From: Alphaproteobacteria bacterium
GTDB lineage: Bacteria; Pseudomonadota; Alphaproteobacteria; Bin95
Reading direction: 5' to 3'
NCBI GenBank assembly: GCA_022822125.1
Contig: JAJECF010000078.1
Coordinates: forward strand, 1-5,563
Length of the DNA: 5,563 nucleotides
A program made the position numbers and the translations under genes. A model generated the notes under the pieces. That model saw only the letters and a program-made list of their open reading frames with translations. It did not search any database and was not told the origin of the DNA. This document shows, piece after piece, positions 1 through 5,563 of this stretch (positions within the stretch are counted from its first letter, which is position 1; every line of letters begins with the position of its first letter).

Positions 1-62
1 CGGGGTCGCCTCCGCGGTCACTTGTGGCTGTTGCAAACCCAAAATACCGCCAGGCGACCCCG
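1..62. repeat. Long imperfect hairpin at the window edge
   Basis: Positions 1-11 (CGGGGTCGCCT) are the exact reverse complement of 52-62. After a small internal loop (12-13 opposite 51), a further 5 bp pair: GCGGT at 14-18 with ACCGC at 46-50. A weaker inner stem is possible between 22-27 and 38-42. The structure lies 30 bp beyond the stop codon of the minus-strand NACHT gene, and no T-run follows on the plus strand. It could be a transcription terminator without a visible U-tract, a REP-type palindrome, or the structured end of an insertion element. The window cuts at the outer arm, so its full extent is unknown. The pairing is seen directly; the role is not known. Confidence 0.6.
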
Positions 63-91
63 GAACCGAAAACAGCTACACCGAAATCATC

Positions 92-1171
92 TCAGATCAG
101 CGCAGAAACCATGTCCGCTCGACGGTTCTGCAAGAGGCTCATTTTAAATAGTCGTTTATCGTAGGTTTGCAGACAAAATAGCGCAAATATTCTTGCAAAA
201 TCATGAATATCTAAATTGGTCTCTTTCTGTCTCCGAAATCCACCTTTGCTCGCATCATGGCGTTGGAATAACGCCTCATATGCTTGATTATAAAAAACAC
301 TGCGCCTTTTAGGAATTTCGGCATTTTCACCGTATGTCAACAGCATTATGGACAGAAGAAGGGGATTGGAGAGGAAAGACTCATGCTCTTTGAATAAACC
401 GTTCTTGAGATCGTCAGTAAATTTTTCCTGAATCTCTGCATCGTAAGGGAGTTTTGATATTAATTCCACGGCTCCGGACAAAGTTAGCGGATTGACCGAA
501 AAGATCGCAAACTCGTCTAGGGACCGTATAGCGTCATCAGGGCGTGTAGAGAGGGCAATGGGACACATGGAATATGTCGTGCTCAGCCTGCGAATATCAG
601 TTAGAAGCTGAGATCGGATTGAAGGGTATACCTCGTCATAACCGTCAAAAAATAAGGAAAAATGCCCAGCTTCCAGTGCCTTTTCTAGGTAAGAGCCAGA
701 TGTGTCGAAATTATATTGTTCAAGTATATCTTTCATTAATTCCATGAGATCTCTGTCTTCAGTGTTAAGTTCACGAAGTTCTATGAAGACAGGAACGTGT
801 GTGGTATCTTGTATTGATTGGAGAAAGAGATGTTTCATGAGAACAGATTTGCCACACCCACCTGAGCCAGTTATAATAATTCTAGAAGATCTGCTAAAGC
901 AACGTTTGGGTGATGGCTCGGAAATAATATCAGTCCCACATTGCAATCCAATGGAAACATAATAATCATACAAATTGACAGGCCTATCTCGAACAAAAAA
1001 GGACTTAGCTTTCGAATAGCGTGACGCAGTTTTTTCGAGGTAAGTGGTATATGCAGTGCGAAGAGTTATCTGCAATCGTTCATCAACTGCTCCATGTACG
1101 GCCTTGGCGATGGAAAGTATTTTGTCAAAGTTGGCTGCAATGAAGTCGGCGATTAGTTTACCTTCATCCAT
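92..1171 (-). CDS. NACHT-domain STAND P-loop NTPase, apparently truncated at the C-terminus
   Basis: Encodes 359 residues if translated from the ATG at 1171. Residues 1-95 are a helical N-terminal region ending in a conserved-looking linker (RYSKAKSFFVRDRPVNLYDY, 51-70). The NTPase core follows: Walker A GSGGCGKS at 102-109 (K108), Walker B FSLFFDGYDE at 171-180 with the NACHT-style D-G-x-D-E, sensor-1-like STR (R210), and NPLLLSIML at 269-277. NACHT proteins are signal-transducing ATPases that oligomerise on sensing a trigger; several bacterial ones act in anti-phage defence. The winged-helix region and C-terminal sensor expected after the core are absent: the protein ends NRRADMVSALI, where the composition changes, so a 3' truncation is likely. 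The ATG at 1171 is preferred over an in-frame GTG at 1261 because the extra 30 residues look unlike the family and AAAGGT sits 10 nt upstream of the ATG. The gene is AT-rich, unlike its neighbours, which suggests transfer. The NACHT assignment is firm; intact function is doubtful. Confidence 0.85.
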   Translation of the reverse strand: MDEGKLIADFIAANFDKILSIAKAVHGAVDERLQITLRTAYTTYLEKTASRYSKAKSFFVRDRPVNLYDYYVSIGLQCGTDIISEPSPKRCFSRSSRIIITGSGGCGKSVLMKHLFLQSIQDTTHVPVFIELRELNTEDRDLMELMKDILEQYNFDTSGSYLEKALEAGHFSLFFDGYDEVYPSIRSQLLTDIRRLSTTYSMCPIALSTRPDDAIRSLDEFAIFSVNPLTLSGAVELISKLPYDAEIQEKFTDDLKNGLFKEHESFLSNPLLLSIMLLTYGENAEIPKRRSVFYNQAYEALFQRHDASKGGFRRQKETNLDIHDFARIFALFCLQTYDKRLFKMSLLQNRRADMVSALI

Positions 1172-1181
1172 GATGGGGGGG

Positions 1182-1187
1182 ACCTTT
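1182..1187 (-). promoter_or_regulatory. Candidate ribosome binding site of the NACHT gene with a C7 spacer
   Basis: On the minus strand AAAGGT is followed by a run of seven C (plus-strand G at 1175-1181) and then the ATG at 1171. The 10-nt gap from the site to the start is slightly long but workable. This site favours the ATG over the upstream GTG at 1261. The homopolymer lies exactly in the spacer, so a change in its length would alter translation efficiency but not the frame. Confidence 0.4.
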
Positions 1188-1252
1188 GTGAAAGCAGCAA
1201 AGTTGAGTGGCACTGAGTGTGGGCTGTACCCGTGTCGTGTGGTTGTTGGATG

Positions 1253-1258
1253 AGTATA
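1253..1258 (-). promoter_or_regulatory. Possible -10 box for the NACHT gene
   Basis: TATACT on the minus strand matches five of six bases of the sigma-70 -10 consensus and would give a leader of roughly 75 nt before the ATG at 1171. I see no acceptable -35 box at 16-18 bp. Inverted arms CGTGTCG (1231-1237) and CGACACG (1266-1272) flank the box, which would suit an operator. This is a weak candidate. Confidence 0.2.
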
Positions 1259-1393
1259 CACTAACCGACACGTCGAACTCTACTGGGTACGCGTGCGGTG
1301 AGCATGAAATCGTCAAGTGCGCGCAGAGGGCTCCGTTCGGAGGGAGATAAGGAAGGAGGCGGTAGTCTGATCGTGAGGGAACGAACGCACGAT

Positions 1394-1422
1394 TGGGCAT
1401 CTTGCGCAAGTGGGTCTATGCG
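1394..1422 (+). promoter_or_regulatory. Weak candidate integrase promoter with embedded palindrome
   Basis: TTGGGC (1394-1399) and TATGCG (1417-1422) are separated by 17 bp, and each matches three of six consensus bases. The palindrome CTTGCGCAAG (1401-1410) lies in the spacer, where a bound dimeric regulator would block polymerase. The box matches alone are too poor to be convincing; the perfect palindrome is the stronger signal. Confidence 0.2.
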
Positions 1423-1530
1423 GGGATGTAGGGTGTCACGCCCGGCACCGGCAGCGTGCATCTTCGTCTGTATCGATCGGCTGTCTCGTGCTTCCCATAG
1501 TGCCGCGCGGCTCGACCAGGGAGCCGTCCG

Positions 1531-2718
1531 ATGACCGCCCGATCCACCTTTGGCGAACGTATCCGCGCCGCCAAGCCTCGCGACAAGCGTTACGAGCTCT
1601 GGGACGATGCCGTATCCGGCCTCGGCCTTCGCATCGGCCCCTCCGGCCACCGCGCGTTCTTCCTGCGCCGCAAGCTGCCGACCGGCAGGGTGCGCTCGAT
1701 CACCCTGGGGACCGCCGAGGGCATGAGCGTGGCCGAGGCGCGCCGGGAAGCGCGCCGGGTGCTGGCGGCCGTGCTCGACGAGCCGGACGACGGGCACGGC
1801 CCGAGATATCCGGGCCGCCCGATGAACGAGTTTGCCGAGGAGTTCATCGAACGCCACGCCCGGCACTGGAAGCCGGCGACGCTGGCGAGCAACGCCCATG
1901 CGCTGCGCAAGCACATCCTCCCGGCGCTCGGGCATCTCGCCGTCGACGAGATCGCCGTTGAGCATGTGCGCGACTGGTTCGCCTCCATGGCAGACCGGCC
2001 CGGCACCGCCAACCGCTCGATGCCGGTGCTCTCTGTGATGATGCGCATGGCCGAGCTGTGGGGCTACCGCCCCCACAACAGTAACCCCTGCAAGAACACC
2101 CGGCGCTACAAGATGCCGCCAAAGGAGCGCTTCCTCGCGCCGGAGGAGATGGCCCGGCTCAACGCCGTGCTGACCCGCGACGAGTTCCACTGCCCGCGCG
2201 AGGTCGCCGTGATCCGGCTGCTGCTGCTGACCGGCTGCCGCTACGGCGAGGTCATCAACCTGCAATGGGACTGGATCAAGGACAGGCGTATCCTGCTGCC
2301 GGACTCGAAGTCCGGGCCGCGCACGGTCTGGCTGTCGAGCGCCGCGCGCGCGGTGATCGACGCCATCCCGCGCTACAGCGACAAGTGTCCGTTGCTGTTC
2401 CCCTCGCGGCCGGCCGACAGGCCGACCACGATGGTACCGCACCATTGGGCGCGCATCCGCCGCGAGGCCGGGCTGGACGGGCTGCGCCTTCACGACCTGC
2501 GCCATAACTGGGCCTCGGTCGCCGCCATGAACGGTGTCGACATGGTGACCATCGCCAGGCTGCTCGGTCACTGCCTGGTCGAGACCACCGAGCGCTACAC
2601 CCATTTGTCCGATCGGTCGGTCGCTGACGCCGCCGACCGGGTCTCGAACCGCATCCAGGCGGCCCTGACGGGCCGTGGCCGGAAGCAGGAGGGAAGGACC
2701 GGCCATGCCGACGGTTGA
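1531..2718 (+). CDS. P4-type tyrosine recombinase (integrase 1 of a tandem pair)
   Basis: Encodes 395 residues, a usual length for P4-family integrases, which cut and rejoin DNA at attachment sites through a covalent 3'-phosphotyrosine. An arm-binding domain of the DUF4102 type spans about residues 5-75 (GLGLRIGPSG, then ITLG and SVAEARREA). A SAM-like core-binding domain covers about 98-160, and the catalytic domain about 200-375. The catalytic set is complete: R237 in TGCRYGE, K260 in DSKSGPR, H321 and R324 in LHDLRH, H347 in LLGH, and Y356 in ERYTHL. The ATG at 1531 is supported by AGGGAG at 1518-1523, 7 nt upstream. The last 14 bp overlap the next integrase gene, so the two are probably cotranscribed. 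Codons are strongly GC-rich, unlike the NACHT gene. The family call is secure; the target site is unknown. Confidence 0.95.
   Translation: MTARSTFGERIRAAKPRDKRYELWDDAVSGLGLRIGPSGHRAFFLRRKLPTGRVRSITLGTAEGMSVAEARREARRVLAAVLDEPDDGHGPRYPGRPMNEFAEEFIERHARHWKPATLASNAHALRKHILPALGHLAVDEIAVEHVRDWFASMADRPGTANRSMPVLSVMMRMAELWGYRPHNSNPCKNTRRYKMPPKERFLAPEEMARLNAVLTRDEFHCPREVAVIRLLLLTGCRYGEVINLQWDWIKDRRILLPDSKSGPRTVWLSSAARAVIDAIPRYSDKCPLLFPSRPADRPTTMVPHHWARIRREAGLDGLRLHDLRHNWASVAAMNGVDMVTIARLLGHCLVETTERYTHLSDRSVADAADRVSNRIQAALTGRGRKQEGRTGHADG
2687..2698 (+). promoter_or_regulatory. Ribosome binding region that fixes the start of integrase 2
   Basis: A purine-rich block inside the end of integrase 1 contains AGGAGG (2687-2692) and AAGGA (2694-2698); the latter is 6 nt before the ATG at 2705. 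This supports the ATG over an in-frame GTG at 2675, which lies upstream of the block and would add ten atypical residues. The overlap with the preceding stop codon (2716-2718) suits translational coupling. Confidence 0.6.
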
Positions 2719-3871
2719 CCTCACTCCGCGTCTCGTCCGCGACAGCAGGCCCGGCGCCAGGGACACGATCCTGTTCGACAGAGCGCTTCCCGGCTTCGGC
2801 CTGCGCATCCACCCCTCCGGGCGGAAGGTCTATATCGTCCAGGCGCGTATCGACGGGCGAAGCCGGCGCATGGTCATTGCCCGGCACGGCGACATGGAGC
2901 TCGCCGAGGCGCGCCGCCGCGCCCGCGAGATGCTGGCGCGCATCCGCGCCGGCGCAAACCCCGCCGAGGAGCGCCGCCGGGTGCGGCGCACGCCGCTGTT
3001 CCGCGTCTTTGCCGAGGAGTATCTGCAGCGCTCGGAACCGCAGTGGAAGCCGTCGGGGCGCAAGACCGTACGCATCTACCTCAAGGCGCGCATCCTGCCG
3101 GCGTTCGGCGCGATGGCGCTCGACCGCATCGGCCCCGCCGACGTGGCCGCGTGGTTCGACGCCGCCAGCAGGGAACGGCCCGGCGCCGCCAATCGCGCCT
3201 TCGAGATCTTGCGCGCCATGATGTTCCGCGCCGAGGAGTGGGGCTGGCGCGAGCGCGGCTCCAACCCCTGCCTCGGCATCCGGAAGAATGCGCGCAACAA
3301 GGTCGCCCGCTTCCTCGACGCCGACGAGCTCGAACGGCTCGGACGCGCGCTCGACGCCTGCTCGAACCGCTGGCCCGAGGCCGTCGCGGCGATCCGGCTG
3401 CTGGCACTGACCGGATGCCGCCGGAGCGAAGTGCTCGATCTGCGCTGGCGCAACGTCGCCGACGACGCGTTGAAGCTCGAAGACTCGAAGACCGGGCCGC
3501 GCAGTGTGCCGCTCGGCTCGGCCGCGCGGGCGCACATCGACACGCTGCCCGGCGCGCGCGACCCGGACGGGTTCCTGTTCCCGCGCCTTGCCGAAGGTCG
3601 GGGCACCTACAGCCTCACCGAGTGCTGGCACACGGCGCGCGAGCGGGCGAAGCTCGGCAGGTTGCGCTTGCACGACCTTCGGCACACCGTAGCGAGCCAT
3701 GCCGTCATGTCCGGCGAGAACCTGCCCCAGATCGGCAAGCTGCTCGGCCACCGGCGCCACCGTACGACGGCGGGCTACGCGCACCTGGCCGACGGCCACC
3801 TTGTCGACGCCGCCGAGCGCATCGGCAGTCTCATCGCCGAGGCGATGGCCGGGCAGATCGCCCCGCGGTAG
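2705..3871 (+). CDS. P4-type tyrosine recombinase (integrase 2 of a tandem pair)
   Basis: Encodes 388 residues from the ATG at 2705. The arm-binding DUF4102-like domain is at about 5-75 (GFGLRIHPSG, ELAEARRRA), the core-binding domain at about 99-160, and the catalytic domain at about 202-373. All catalytic residues are present: R239 in TGCRRSE, K262 in DSKTGPR, H323 and R326 in LHDLRH, H349 in LLGH, and Y358 in AGYAHL. It shares the layout and many blocks with integrase 1 (WKP, NPC, TGCR, DSK.GPR, LHDLRH), yet the two differ widely along their length, so this is an old or separately acquired paralogue rather than a recent duplication. It overlaps integrase 1 by 14 bp and is followed by hairpins. 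The two may act as a heteromeric recombinase or at different sites; the sequence alone does not decide. It differs from classical recombinase-in-trio elements in having two genes, not three. Confidence 0.95.
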   Translation: MPTVDLTPRLVRDSRPGARDTILFDRALPGFGLRIHPSGRKVYIVQARIDGRSRRMVIARHGDMELAEARRRAREMLARIRAGANPAEERRRVRRTPLFRVFAEEYLQRSEPQWKPSGRKTVRIYLKARILPAFGAMALDRIGPADVAAWFDAASRERPGAANRAFEILRAMMFRAEEWGWRERGSNPCLGIRKNARNKVARFLDADELERLGRALDACSNRWPEAVAAIRLLALTGCRRSEVLDLRWRNVADDALKLEDSKTGPRSVPLGSAARAHIDTLPGARDPDGFLFPRLAEGRGTYSLTECWHTARERAKLGRLRLHDLRHTVASHAVMSGENLPQIGKLLGHRRHRTTAGYAHLADGHLVDAAERIGSLIAEAMAGQIAPR

Positions 3872-3897
3872 CGCGCCGGGGGTACGGCCCTCTCCCT

Positions 3898-3937
3898 GCA
3901 CGACCGTCCGCACTTCCGTTCCCGGTCGTGCGGACGG
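3898..3937. repeat. Two mutually exclusive overlapping hairpins after integrase 2
   Basis: Stem A pairs GCACGACCG (3898-3906) with CGGTCGTGC (3923-3931). Stem B pairs CCGTCCGCAC (3904-3913) with GTGCGGACGG (3928-3937). Both are perfect and they share bases, so only one can form at a time. The cause is a 12-nt period (CGGTCGTGCGGA, about 1.3 copies) present in inverted orientation on the two sides. No T-run follows. It lies 26 bp past the integrase stop, so it may be a terminator, an mRNA-stabilising structure, or a recombinase binding site. Confidence 0.65.
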
Positions 3938-3971
3938 CGCTGCAACGGCTGTCTTGAGCGGTCCCGGCAGC

Positions 3972-3993
3972 GAGAGCCACGTTTGTGGTTCTC
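3972..3993. terminator. Stem-loop at the end of the zinc-ribbon gene
   Basis: GAGAGCCAC (3972-3980) pairs with GTGGTTCTC (3985-3993) across a GTTT loop: nine pairs, one of them a G-U wobble. The right arm overlaps the minus-strand stop codon TGA (3994-3992). It sits between two convergent genes, where a bidirectional terminator would be expected. Neither side has a T-run, so a factor-dependent or RNA-stabilising role is also possible. Confidence 0.45.
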
Positions 3994-5371
3994 AATGGGT
4001 CCTGTCGGTTCGCAACGCCGCATGCCGCTTGTCGAAGAGTTCCCCCATGCGCTCGCGACGGAACTCCAGAAAGTCAGGAACGCTATCCATGCTTCCCACG
4101 GGTGTGTCCCACCGAAAATTGTCGAGAGACCAGTTCGGGTCTTCGCAGGGCTTTACCGCCAACGGCGGGGGCACGATGCGACATATGTTGCCGTAGAGTT
4201 GCAGCGCCCGTCTCTGGATCAGGCTCCGCAGCCTGGGCGAGAAGTCCGTCGGCCTCAAGAAAGCGCCCGGTACATAAGCCAAGTTCGCTGCGCTCGTGAA
4301 CAACCCGTATGGTGGCTCCGGCTCCTTTGCACCCGGCGGGATATCCAATTCCTCGCGCCAACGGTTCCCGTGTTCCTTGTGGTCGAAGAGGTGCGCAAGC
4401 TGGTAGCCGTCCGGCCCGCGCTTGCGAAACGGCTTGCCGGTGAAGGCGAACGCCCACAAATGCTTTGGATAGTCGTTGTCGTCGAGCGCAAGGCATTGCG
4501 GGGGAACTTCATCCGACGTAGCCCGTTGCCGGAACACCGCAATCTCCGTGCTTCCGGCGTACCGCCGAACACCGGGAAAAGCGCAGGGCGAACCTTGCCA
4601 CAGATAGATGCCGGGATCGATGCCGAGCGCCTCAAGCCGGGAGGACCAGTCGGCCCCCATGCGGCGATTGTCCTCGGTGATCGCGTAGACGATGCCGGGA
4701 TCGAGAAACCGCACGAACGGTGTCATCGCTCGGGCAAGTTCAAGCATATCCTCGTCGCTCGGCGTCTGCCAAACCGGCCAGTCCGCTCCCGGTTGTCGGG
4801 TTCGCCTCACTTGCGGCGCTTCACTCGAATCGGCTCTGCCGCTGCCCGTATCCCGAACGTCGCGATTGGGCATGATCGCGTTCTCTTGGGTTAGACACGC
4901 GAGACACCAAGCCCTGCCGCGCGCCTTCGGCGACCAGTAAGCCTGCGAACCGATCGACAGCCGGGTACCACAGGACCCGCAGTTCCAAGCGTACTTCAGT
5001 TCGATCCGTCTCAAACCGTCGGGCAATGCGCTTCGTGGCCGACGCATTTGCCAAGGGCGTTTCGATGGAGCTTGTGTCGAAGCGGCTTCGTCGCTCGTAT
5101 CCCGAAAGTCGCGATAGAGGCCAACTGCACTCTTCAGCGTCGCTGTGCCGTTGTAGGCGTTGCCATTGATCGGAACCTTGTGCTCCGGCCTCTTTGGGTT
5201 CAGGCGGTCCATCAGGCTGGTCAGTCGATCCGCATCGTAGAGGGCGTCGAGATCGCCCTCATAATGCTCGACTCGCCTGCAGTTGCTGATCCGGCTTCCG
5301 ACGGTCCCGGTGCTCAGTTCTCGCTCGACGACCAGCCAAGCTTTGAATGACTCTTCCTGCACCTTGCTCAC
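3992..5371 (-). CDS. Zinc-ribbon protein with possible HNH-like C-terminal domain
   Basis: Encodes 459 residues; I do not recognise a named family. Residues 1-92 are a helical region (FKAWLVVERELSTGTVGSRI, then GNAYNGTATLKSAVGLYRDF at 70-89) that recalls the SAM-like DNA-binding domains of recombinases and some restriction proteins. A charged linker leads to a zinc ribbon with CGSC (C131, C134) and CLAC (C156, C159). After a low-complexity stretch (about 162-200), the C-terminal half holds LAHLFDHKEHGNR (H327, H331) and FTSAANLAYVP (N363), followed by FLRPTDFSPRLRSLIQRRAL. The spacing recalls an HNH nuclease fold, but the third catalytic histidine is not obvious. A DNA-binding nuclease or defence role is inference only. 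It starts at a GTG (5371) with a weak ribosome site (GAG at about -7 to -9) and converges on integrase 2, leaving a 120-bp gap. Its GC content is intermediate. Confidence 0.8.
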   Translation of the reverse strand: MSKVQEESFKAWLVVERELSTGTVGSRISNCRRVEHYEGDLDALYDADRLTSLMDRLNPKRPEHKVPINGNAYNGTATLKSAVGLYRDFRDTSDEAASTQAPSKRPWQMRRPRSALPDGLRRIELKYAWNCGSCGTRLSIGSQAYWSPKARGRAWCLACLTQENAIMPNRDVRDTGSGRADSSEAPQVRRTRQPGADWPVWQTPSDEDMLELARAMTPFVRFLDPGIVYAITEDNRRMGADWSSRLEALGIDPGIYLWQGSPCAFPGVRRYAGSTEIAVFRQRATSDEVPPQCLALDDNDYPKHLWAFAFTGKPFRKRGPDGYQLAHLFDHKEHGNRWREELDIPPGAKEPEPPYGLFTSAANLAYVPGAFLRPTDFSPRLRSLIQRRALQLYGNICRIVPPPLAVKPCEDPNWSLDNFRWDTPVGSMDSVPDFLEFRRERMGELFDKRHAALRTDRTH

Positions 5372-5395
5372 CCATCTCGCAACGACCGGTGTCAG

Positions 5396-5401
5396 ATTAT
5401 A
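5396..5401 (-). promoter_or_regulatory. Consensus -10 box for the zinc-ribbon gene
   Basis: The minus strand carries a perfect TATAAT ending 24 bp before the GTG start at 5371, giving a short leader of about 17-20 nt. A good -35 box is not seen at 16-18 bp (the closest is AGTAGT), so an activator or an alternative sigma factor may be needed. The AT-rich hexamer stands out in GC-rich surroundings and its position is right. Confidence 0.4.
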
Positions 5402-5419
5402 TCGGCGACGGTTGCTGCA

Positions 5420-5563
5420 CTACTGTTGTTTTCCGCTTTGAGTCGATAGCAGCCCGTCGGTTTTTGTCACATTGATCGGTTGAGGGATTTCCGGGGCTGT
5501 TGGGCGAGCGCGGGATAGTTGTCGGGCCGGCTTTGCGTTGCCGGTCCGGCTCCGTAGTGTCGT
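5420..5563 (-). CDS. Possible 3' end of an upstream gene (partial)
   Basis: On the minus strand one frame is open from the window edge for 47 codons and ends at TAG (5422-5420), 48 bp before the GTG of the zinc-ribbon gene. The tail includes PTAPEIPQPINVTKTDG, which reads like a disordered protein end. In GC-rich DNA an opening of this length is common by chance and no family is recognisable, so this may equally be intergenic. If real, the gene would be codirectional with, and possibly cotranscribed with, the zinc-ribbon gene. Confidence 0.2.
   Translation of the reverse strand, partial: TTLRSRTGNAKPARQLSRARPTAPEIPQPINVTKTDGLLSTQSGKQQ

Larger units (their letters stand above)
1172..1530. other. 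Gene-free divergent leader between the NACHT and integrase genes
   Basis: About 360 bp separate the outward-facing starts of the NACHT gene (1171) and the first integrase (1531). Composition shifts from AT-rich to GC-rich around 1260-1290. The stretch holds a 7-bp inverted repeat (1231-1237 with 1266-1272), a tight hairpin CTCCGTTCGGAG (1331-1342), a purine-rich run (about 1339-1360), and a perfect 10-bp palindrome CTTGCGCAAG (1401-1410). I found no convincing coding sequence; short open frames here look like chance openings. Promoters for both flanking genes and possibly an attachment site are expected here, but none is proven. Confidence 0.6.
1531..3871 (+). mobile_element. Two-gene integrase operon, probable recombination module of an integrative element
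   Basis: Two intact tyrosine recombinase genes with a 14-bp overlap form a transcription unit flanked by unrelated cargo of different base composition. P4-type integrases normally drive integration of genomic islands and prophage-like elements, often at tRNA genes. No tRNA gene, excisionase or clear direct-repeat att pair is visible in the window, so the element boundaries cannot be placed. Confidence 0.55.

Noticed and set aside
1..73. tRNA gene, prompted by the paired ends at 1-11 and 52-62
   Set aside because: There is no D, anticodon or T-arm arrangement, and the 11-bp outer stem is too long for an acceptor stem.
1164..1409. Minus-strand open frame of 81 codons in the leader before the NACHT gene
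   Set aside because: It overlaps the NACHT start in another frame, crosses the composition boundary and shows no family features.
1261..2808. Long minus-strand open frame of 515 codons opposite integrase 1
   Set aside because: It is antisense to a catalytically complete integrase in very GC-rich DNA, has low-complexity R/A/G/P-rich composition and no recognisable domain.
2276..3913. Long minus-strand open frame of 545 codons opposite integrase 2
   Set aside because: Same reason: it is a mirror of strong GC codon bias, with no family motifs.
1448..3972. Nine-base direct repeat CCGGCAGCG at 1448-1456 and 3964-3972 flanking the integrases, considered as att
   Set aside because: It is too short and too GC-rich; a match of this size between two such regions is plausible by chance, and no longer flanking identity is seen.
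3983..4894. Plus-strand open frame of 303 codons within the zinc-ribbon gene
   Set aside because: It is antisense to the better-supported minus-strand gene, which has a cysteine-pair zinc ribbon and a consensus -10 box.
5420..5563. Terminator at the TTTTT run near 5481
   Set aside because: No convincing stem precedes the T-run on the plus strand, and the equivalent A-run on the minus strand is not a terminator signal.

Overview
This 5.6-kb window looks like accessory DNA (a genomic island or defence-island segment) of a high-GC bacterium. A proteobacterium, perhaps an alphaproteobacterium, fits the GC-rich codon use and the P4-type integrases, but no host marker is present, so this is inference. 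No tRNA, rRNA or CRISPR array is visible.

Left, about 1-1260 (minus strand): an AT-rich gene for a NACHT-type STAND P-loop NTPase (92-1171). Its N-terminal helical region, Walker A, Walker B and sensor-1 regions are intact. The protein stops soon after the NTPase core, so the sensor half expected of this family is missing. The break falls near 120-130, where the base composition changes. Just beyond, at 1-62, lies a strong hairpin of 11 plus 5 bp arms cut by the window edge.

Middle, about 1172-3991: a gene-free leader (1172-1530) containing a palindrome, then two GC-rich genes that overlap by 14 bp and encode P4-family tyrosine recombinases (1531-2718 and 2705-3871). Both retain all the R-K-H-R-H-Y catalytic residues. 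They are diverged paralogues, apparently translated as a coupled pair. Downstream lie two mutually exclusive hairpins (3898-3937) and a separate stem-loop (3972-3993).

Right, 3992-5563: a minus-strand gene (3992-5371) convergent with the recombinases. It encodes a 459-residue protein with a helical N-terminal region, a four-cysteine zinc ribbon and a C-terminal block with HNH-like features. I cannot assign it to a named system. A perfect TATAAT lies just upstream of its GTG start. A short reading frame enters from the right edge on the same strand and may be the tail of a preceding gene.

Working model (inference): the integrase pair mobilises or anchors an island carrying defence-type cargo, a decayed or remodelled NACHT NTPase on one side and a possible nuclease on the other. 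The three composition classes (AT-rich NACHT, very GC-rich integrases, intermediate zinc-ribbon gene) suggest separate origins.
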